Shown: piece after piece, positions 15,001-17,679 of the stretch
Position numbering within the stretch: position 1 is the stretch's first letter
Layout of the letters: each line of letters begins with the position of its first letter
DNA from: DASZHA01 sp049644325
GTDB taxonomy: Bacteria; Chloroflexota; Dormibacteria; DASZGP01
Assembly (NCBI GenBank): GCA_049644325.1
Contig: JBARRR010000115.1
Span: forward strand, 1 to 17,679
Length of the DNA stretch: 17,679 nt
Reading direction: 5' to 3'
Program-made: the position numbers and the translations under genes
The notes under the pieces: model-generated
What the model saw: the letters and a program-made list of their open reading frames with translations, nothing else
Database searches by the model: none
Told to the model about the DNA's origin: nothing

Positions 15001-15607
15001 CGAGCTGGAGGGCTTCGAAGTCAGGGTCGGGGGCATCATCCGCGAGGTCCGCCGTCGCCCTGATCGCAGCGGCCGCACGATGGCCTTCGTCGAGCTCGAG
15101 GACCTGACCGGGTCGGTGGCGGTCACCGTCTTCTCCCGTACCCTGGAGCAGGCCACCGATATCATCCAGCCCGACCGCATCGTCATGCTGCGCGCCCGGG
15201 TCGACACCAGGCGCCGCCTCCGGGACGGCTCCGACGCGGAGTCAGCCGGCCTGGTTGCCGACCAGGTTTGGAGCTTCGAGGACCCCGACCCCGAGGGATG
15301 GTCGCGCCAGCAGGTGGTCCACCTGACCCTGGCTGGCGGCCTCGGGGAAGCGGCTATGACCGAGCTCAACAGCGTCCTCGAGCTTCATCCCGGCCCGGAC
15401 CAGGTCGTCCTCCACGTGGACGATGGAGAGCAGGCCTGGGAGATGGAGCTACCCCGCCAGGTGGCCCCCGGGGACGAGCTGCGCGCCGCGGTTGAAGCGG
15501 TGCTTGGACCGGGGACGTACCGTTGTGACGTGGTCCGCCGGCGGGCTACCGAGCGTAAACCCTGGGTGCCGCGGAGCGGGCCCCGCGCGCAGGACGAGGT
15601 CGCCTGA
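12086..15607 (+). CDS. dnaE: DNA polymerase III alpha subunit
   Basis: The catalytic subunit of the replicative DNA polymerase, 1173 residues, normal for DnaE. The PHP domain begins at the N-terminus (FVHLHTHTEYSLLDG). Its metal ligands appear intact: H8, H10, D17, H42, E67, the His in DPHHLVLL, the Cys in LSACLAGE, and the Asp and His of TNDSHY, as in Thermus DnaE and unlike E. coli. That suggests an intrinsic 3'-5' exonuclease. The palm has GRGSAAGS, PDIDIDF (D396, D398) and LLKMDFLGL (D553), the three catalytic Asp. Fingers and tandem helix-hairpin-helix regions follow (YRPGPMEQI, FAGYGFNRAHSAAYA). Q906-ASLF is the beta-clamp motif, then an OB fold (VRVGGIIREVRRRPDRSGRTMAFVELEDLTG) and a C-terminal tau-binding-type domain. 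ATG 12086 gives the family N-terminus; the only upstream help is a weak TGGGGAT. A promoter lies about 90 bases upstream. Confidence 0.97.
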   Translation: MNEFVHLHTHTEYSLLDGASRVQELVGAASAAGQEALAITDHGSLYGVVPFYKACRSAGVKPIIGCETYVAQRSLHDKESRVDRDPHHLVLLAQNQVGYQNLMQMISTAHLEGFYVRPRVDKELLAQHSEGVIALSACLAGELSQRLQGGDIDGGVEVSSQYREIFGDRYFLEVQNHGIPEEDVTRAGVIEVGRRTGIPLVATNDSHYTAPGDAQMHDVLLCIQTGRRVSDQDRMRFTGESFYLRSAEQMRQVFPEVEEAVRNTVDVAAMCDVDIELGGMLLPRYDVPDGKTPDAYLRALCEDGLRRRFETPTPKQQKRLDYELQVITDMGYAAYFLIVWDFVHHAKTHGVLVGPGRGSAAGSMVSYCLDITTLDPLRYGLIFERFLNKDRISMPDIDIDFSVAGRESVIRYVTEKYGEDRVAQIGTFGTMAGKAAIRDVGRVLDIPIAEVDPIAKMVPVFQGKTVSLEKSMQQVPELRNVYQSDPRYKELIDTAQRLEGITRSVGTHAAGVVIAPDSIVSRVPLQRGTTDKSTIVTQYEMTAIQELGLLKMDFLGLRNLDIIDACIRMVERTRGLNVDIESVPLDDPATFDALCRADTLGTFQLESPGMRRVLQGLRPSQFEDIIAVNALYRPGPMEQIDKFIACKHGLQEVTFPHPLLEEALRETYGVAVYQEQVMTIANTLAGFTMAEADILRAAMGKKDKVKMAKQREKFIKGCMATNGLTEAEAVKIFDLVEFFAGYGFNRAHSAAYAMISYWTAYLKANYTIEYLCALLMHEDDQARVAAIVVDCQDHGINVTAPDVNASEADFTVVSADTIAFGLKGVKNIGIRAIELIVAERQENGPYATLLDLCLRVDLHEVNKRVLEALIKCGAMDSLGERAQLLASLDRVADRAGEIQRERETGQASLFGDGGLGDVHEVQLVGGVTAADQRLRLEWEREFLGIYLSDHPLRRIEAEMSSRTDTRCIEITPELEGFEVRVGGIIREVRRRPDRSGRTMAFVELEDLTGSVAVTVFSRTLEQATDIIQPDRIVMLRARVDTRRRLRDGSDAESAGLVADQVWSFEDPDPEGWSRQQVVHLTLAGGLGEAAMTELNSVLELHPGPDQVVLHVDDGEQAWEMELPRQVAPGDELRAAVEAVLGPGTYRCDVVRRRATERKPWVPRSGPRAQDEVA

Positions 15608-15611
15608 CGCG

Positions 15612-15618
15612 TTATATG
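15612..15618 (+). promoter_or_regulatory. Possible -10 box for pfkA-hisA
   Basis: TTATATG, only four bases after the dnaE stop, contains TTATAT/TATATG. Transcription would begin near 15625, leaving a leader of about 11 bases that contains GGCGGAG just before ATG 15636. The -35 would lie inside dnaE and none is obvious. Read-through from dnaE is the alternative. Confidence 0.35.
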
Positions 15619-15635
15619 GGGGCACAGGCGGAGAA

Positions 15636-16592
15636 ATGCGAATAGGAGTAATGACCTCGGGTGGCGACGCACCGGGGATGAACGCAGCGATTCGGGCGGT
15701 GGTCCGTCGCGCCTTCACCATGAACTGCGAGACCGTCGGCTTCCTCCACGGCTTCAATGGCCTGGTCAAGGGGGAGTGGCGCAAGATGACGCAGGCCTCG
15801 GTGGCGGGCATCATCCAGCGGGGCGGCACCATCCTCCGCACCGCGCGCTCCCGCGACTTCGAAGAGGAGGAGGGCCGCGCCGCCGCTCTCAGGACCGTCG
15901 AGAAGACCGGTGTCGAGGGCCTGGTGGTGATCGGCGGAGGTGGTTCCGCCGTCGGTGGCGCTGCCCTCGATGCCATGGGTCTGCCCGTGGTCACGGTTCC
16001 CAGCACCATCGACAATGACCTTCTCGGCACCGACGTCACCATCGGCCACATGTCGGCGGTCGACACCGTGGTCCAGAACGTCAACCGCATCCGTGACACC
16101 GCCACCAGCCACGAGCGCATCTTCGTGATCGAGACCATGGGGCGCGACACCGGCCACATCGCCCTCGATGCCGGCCTTGCTTCGGGCGCCGAGTCGATCC
16201 TGATCCCGGAGATCGAGACGCCACTTGAGGACGTCAGCCGCCGTATCCTCAACGCCCATGCCCGGGGCAAGTCGCACAGCATCATCATGCTGGCCGAGGG
16301 CTACGGCCATGGCTTCGACGTGGCGCGCACCATCCAGGAGGAGTCGGGGTTGGAGACGCGGGTCATCGTCCTCGGTCACCTGCAGCGCGGCGGCTCGCCG
16401 CTGGCTTCCGACCGCATCATCGCCAGCCGGCTGGGCGCCCATGCCACCGACATGCTGGTCGCGGGCCGCCACGGCATCCAGGTTGGTCTCATCTCCGGCG
16501 ATTACGTCGAGACGCCGCTGGACGTGGTCACCTCGAAGCGCCGCGAGATCGACCTCCACATCTACGACCTGGCGCGGTCACTCTCCGGCTGA
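15636..16592 (+). CDS. pfkA: 6-phosphofructokinase
   Basis: Phosphorylates fructose-6-phosphate to fructose-1,6-bisphosphate in glycolysis. It is 318 residues, the bacterial PfkA length. Clear family blocks are MTSGGDAPGMNAAIRAVVR, QRGGTILRTAR, PSTIDNDLLGTD (124-128 hold catalytic Asp126 and Asp128), the IETMGRDTGHIA substrate region, AEGYGHG, and the C-terminal GHLQRGGSPLASDRIIASRLGAHA. The oddity is IGGGGS at 99-104: ATP-dependent enzymes read GGDGS, pyrophosphate enzymes GGDD and many actinobacterial enzymes GGE. The Asp that helps bind Mg-nucleotide (D103 in E. coli) is Gly102 here, codon 15939-15941. ATG 15636 is chosen because it gives the exact family N-terminus and has GGCGGAG just before it. 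An open frame continues back into dnaE but is not conserved. The stop is directly followed by hisA. Confidence 0.93.
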   Translation: MRIGVMTSGGDAPGMNAAIRAVVRRAFTMNCETVGFLHGFNGLVKGEWRKMTQASVAGIIQRGGTILRTARSRDFEEEEGRAAALRTVEKTGVEGLVVIGGGGSAVGGAALDAMGLPVVTVPSTIDNDLLGTDVTIGHMSAVDTVVQNVNRIRDTATSHERIFVIETMGRDTGHIALDAGLASGAESILIPEIETPLEDVSRRILNAHARGKSHSIIMLAEGYGHGFDVARTIQEESGLETRVIVLGHLQRGGSPLASDRIIASRLGAHATDMLVAGRHGIQVGLISGDYVETPLDVVTSKRREIDLHIYDLARSLSG

Positions 16593-17321
16593 GTGCGAGT
16601 CATCCCCGCCATCGACCTGCTCGATGGCAAGTGCGTGCGGCTTCTCAAGGGCGACTTCGACCATGTCACCGAGTACAGCGACGACCCCATGGCGGTGGTC
16701 GCGGACTTCACGCTGGCAGGGGCCACCAGGATCCACGTGGTGGATCTTGACGCGGCCCGCGACGCCCCGGGCGACAACCGCCGCATCATCAAGTCGATCG
16801 TGTCAAGGGCCGACGTCGAGGTCGAGGTGGCGGGGGGCATCCGCGGCGCCGCCGAGGTGCAGGGGTGGAAGGAGCACGGTGTTGGCTCGGTGGTGATCGG
16901 CACCTTGGCGGCGGAGCAGCCCGGTGAGCTGCAGCGGCTGGCGATGCGCTGGCCCGGCTTCATCCACGTGGCGCTCGACGCCCGCGGCGAGCTGATCGCA
17001 ACTCACGGCTGGCAGGGGAGGGGAGGCCACACCGTCAACGAGATGCTGGAGCTGTACGAGGCCACCCCCCTCGCCGGTTTCATCTACACCGACATCGAGC
17101 GCGACGGGACCATGGGCGGCCCCGATGTCGAGGGCCTGCGCCACCTGGTGGCGGCATCCGCACACCCCGTGATCCTGAGTGGCGGCTTCAGCAGCATCGA
17201 CGACCTGGAGCAGGCCAGGGCGGGTGGGGCCTGGGGTGCCATCGTGGGGCGCGCCGTGTACGAGGGCGAGCTCGACCTGGGCGCGGCAATCGCCGCCGTT
17301 TCCGCGGAGGGCGGCGCCTAG
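16593..17321 (+). CDS. hisA: Phosphoribosylformimino-5-aminoimidazole carboxamide ribotide isomerase
   Basis: An Amadori isomerase of histidine biosynthesis with a (beta/alpha)8 barrel, 242 residues. Catalytic Asp8 (VIPAIDLLDG) and Asp129 (VALDARG) are present, with VRLLKGDF, HVVDLDAA, EVAGGIRG and VIGT at the phosphate sites, and the C-terminal YTDIERDGTMGGPD, ILSGGFSS and GAIVGRAVYEG. It fits monofunctional HisA. The related dual HisA/TrpF enzyme (PriA) of Actinomycetota cannot be excluded without knowing whether a separate trpF exists. GTG 16593 begins immediately after the pfkA TGA with no gap and no Shine-Dalgarno sequence, so it is probably translated by coupling. No other his gene is in the window, which is unusual because hisA often sits with hisH and hisF. 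Confidence 0.95.
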   Translation: MRVIPAIDLLDGKCVRLLKGDFDHVTEYSDDPMAVVADFTLAGATRIHVVDLDAARDAPGDNRRIIKSIVSRADVEVEVAGGIRGAAEVQGWKEHGVGSVVIGTLAAEQPGELQRLAMRWPGFIHVALDARGELIATHGWQGRGGHTVNEMLELYEATPLAGFIYTDIERDGTMGGPDVEGLRHLVAASAHPVILSGGFSSIDDLEQARAGGAWGAIVGRAVYEGELDLGAAIAAVSAEGGA

Positions 17322-17327
17322 TACACT
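17322..17327 (+). promoter_or_regulatory. Likely leaderless -10 box (TACACT) of the SH3-like gene
   Basis: TACACT directly follows the hisA stop and ends six bases before ATG 17334, so the predicted transcription start falls on or next to the start codon. There is no Shine-Dalgarno sequence in the six bases GCCGCC. No good -35 is visible. Confidence 0.4.
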
Positions 17328-17333
17328 GCCGCC

Positions 17334-17679
17334 ATGGAGGCGGGGTCCGAGTTCAGACCCACCCACACGGCGCCAGCGGGTGGGTTGCCGACATGGTCCG
17401 CCCCCGACCCCGCCGCCGCCGCCGACAACCGCCTCGACCCCCTGCTCGAGGTCCAGGTGATGCAGGAGACCACCGGCTGGGCGCACATCCTCTGCGCCAA
17501 TGGATGGACCGCCTGGGTCGACTCCCGCTACCTGGTGCCGCTGCCCACGGCGGCCGCACCGCCCGCAGCCGGCGTCGCCGGCGCACCACCCTCGTTCTCG
17601 CCCCCGTCGTCAGCTCCACCCGCGCCGGCAGCCGCTCGGAGCGCTGCTGGGCGCCCTCCGACCGAGGCCGGGGCCTCAC
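17334..17679 (+). CDS. SH3-like, proline/alanine-rich protein (3' partial)
   Basis: An open frame of 115 codons reaches the window edge without a stop. The first 35 residues are polar and contain THTAPAGGLPTWSAPD. Residues 38-71 (LLEVQVMQETTGWAHILCANGWTAWVDSRYLVPLP) look like the latter half of a bacterial SH3-type fold, with the alternating strands and the GW..WV..RYL ending typical of SH3b. From about residue 72 onward the sequence is proline-, alanine- and serine-rich (AAAPPAAGVAGAPPSFSPPSSAPPAP), a flexible linker before whatever lies outside the window. There is no signal peptide, so it may be cytoplasmic, with a membrane anchor possibly further along. The start is ATG 17334, with TACACT six bases upstream. 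The function is not known, and the SH3 assignment is by eye. Confidence 0.65.
   Translation, partial: MEAGSEFRPTHTAPAGGLPTWSAPDPAAAADNRLDPLLEVQVMQETTGWAHILCANGWTAWVDSRYLVPLPTAAAPPAAGVAGAPPSFSPPSSAPPAPAAARSAAGRPPTEAGAS

Noticed and set aside
15423..15635. N-terminal extension of pfkA into dnaE
   Set aside because: The frame is open, but the family N-terminus begins exactly at ATG 15636, which has a purine-rich site in front of it.
17367..17385. Near-repeat of the first bases of the window (ACGGCGCCAGCGG shared)
   Set aside because: The 13-base identity lies in two unrelated coding contexts and is GC-rich; no flanking similarity supports a repeat or attachment site.
1..17679. CRISPR arrays, tRNA/rRNA genes, insertion sequences, toxin-antitoxin or defence genes
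   Set aside because: I found no repeated spacer pattern, no cloverleaf-like sequence, no transposase or terminal repeats, and no defence-type protein. Nearly all DNA is accounted for by the listed genes.

Overview
The window is high-GC DNA from a free-living, probably soil or terrestrial bacterium. It is packed with ordinary chromosomal genes. The long cyclase-AAA-TPR regulator, a class F-like sortase, the gatCAB amidotransferase operon and several promoters that look leaderless suggest the Terrabacteria side of the tree: Chloroflexota, 'Dormibacterota' or Actinomycetota. This lineage call is an inference from style and gene content. No rRNA, tRNA, CRISPR array, insertion sequence, phage gene or attachment site is visible.

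Layout, left to right. (1) The 3' part of a patatin-like lipase carries an extra C-terminal domain resembling the one on cholesterol-oxidase-like GMC proteins. It is followed with a 1-base overlap by a four-helix membrane protein. (2) On the minus strand, a 1105-residue adenylate/guanylate cyclase - AAA ATPase - TPR protein runs into them. Its 3' end overlaps the membrane-protein gene by 47 bases in convergent orientation. (3) A 76-base divergent intergenic region separates the cyclase gene from the translation block gatC-gatA-(GlsB-type membrane protein)-gatB-(class I rRNA/tRNA uracil-C5-methyltransferase). These genes overlap or are closely spaced, apart from a 57-base gap with its own promoter ahead of the GlsB-type gene. 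(4) A sortase gene is followed 9 bases later by an epoxide-hydrolase-like alpha/beta hydrolase. (5) dnaE encodes the replicative DNA polymerase III alpha subunit with an apparently complete PHP metal site. (6) pfkA (6-phosphofructokinase) and hisA (histidine biosynthesis) abut with no gap. (7) At the right edge is the beginning of an SH3-like, proline/alanine-rich protein.

How the genes work together. GatCAB forms Gln-tRNA(Gln) and/or Asn-tRNA(Asn) by transamidation, and the methyltransferase next to it modifies RNA, so the central block is translation-related. DnaE replicates the chromosome. PfkA and HisA are central metabolism. The lipase, hydrolase, sortase and GlsB-type protein act at or near the envelope. 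The cyclase protein is a candidate signalling regulator with no obvious target in the window.

There is no non-coding stretch over 300 bases. The largest gap is the 121 bases before dnaE. I see no convincing new multi-gene system. The most interesting points are single-gene oddities: a PfkA with Gly in place of the conserved Mg-binding Asp of GGDGS; a patatin fused to an oxidase-type domain; a methyltransferase whose conserved N-terminus begins upstream of any ATG/GTG/TTG; and -10 boxes sitting 6-9 bases before start codons.
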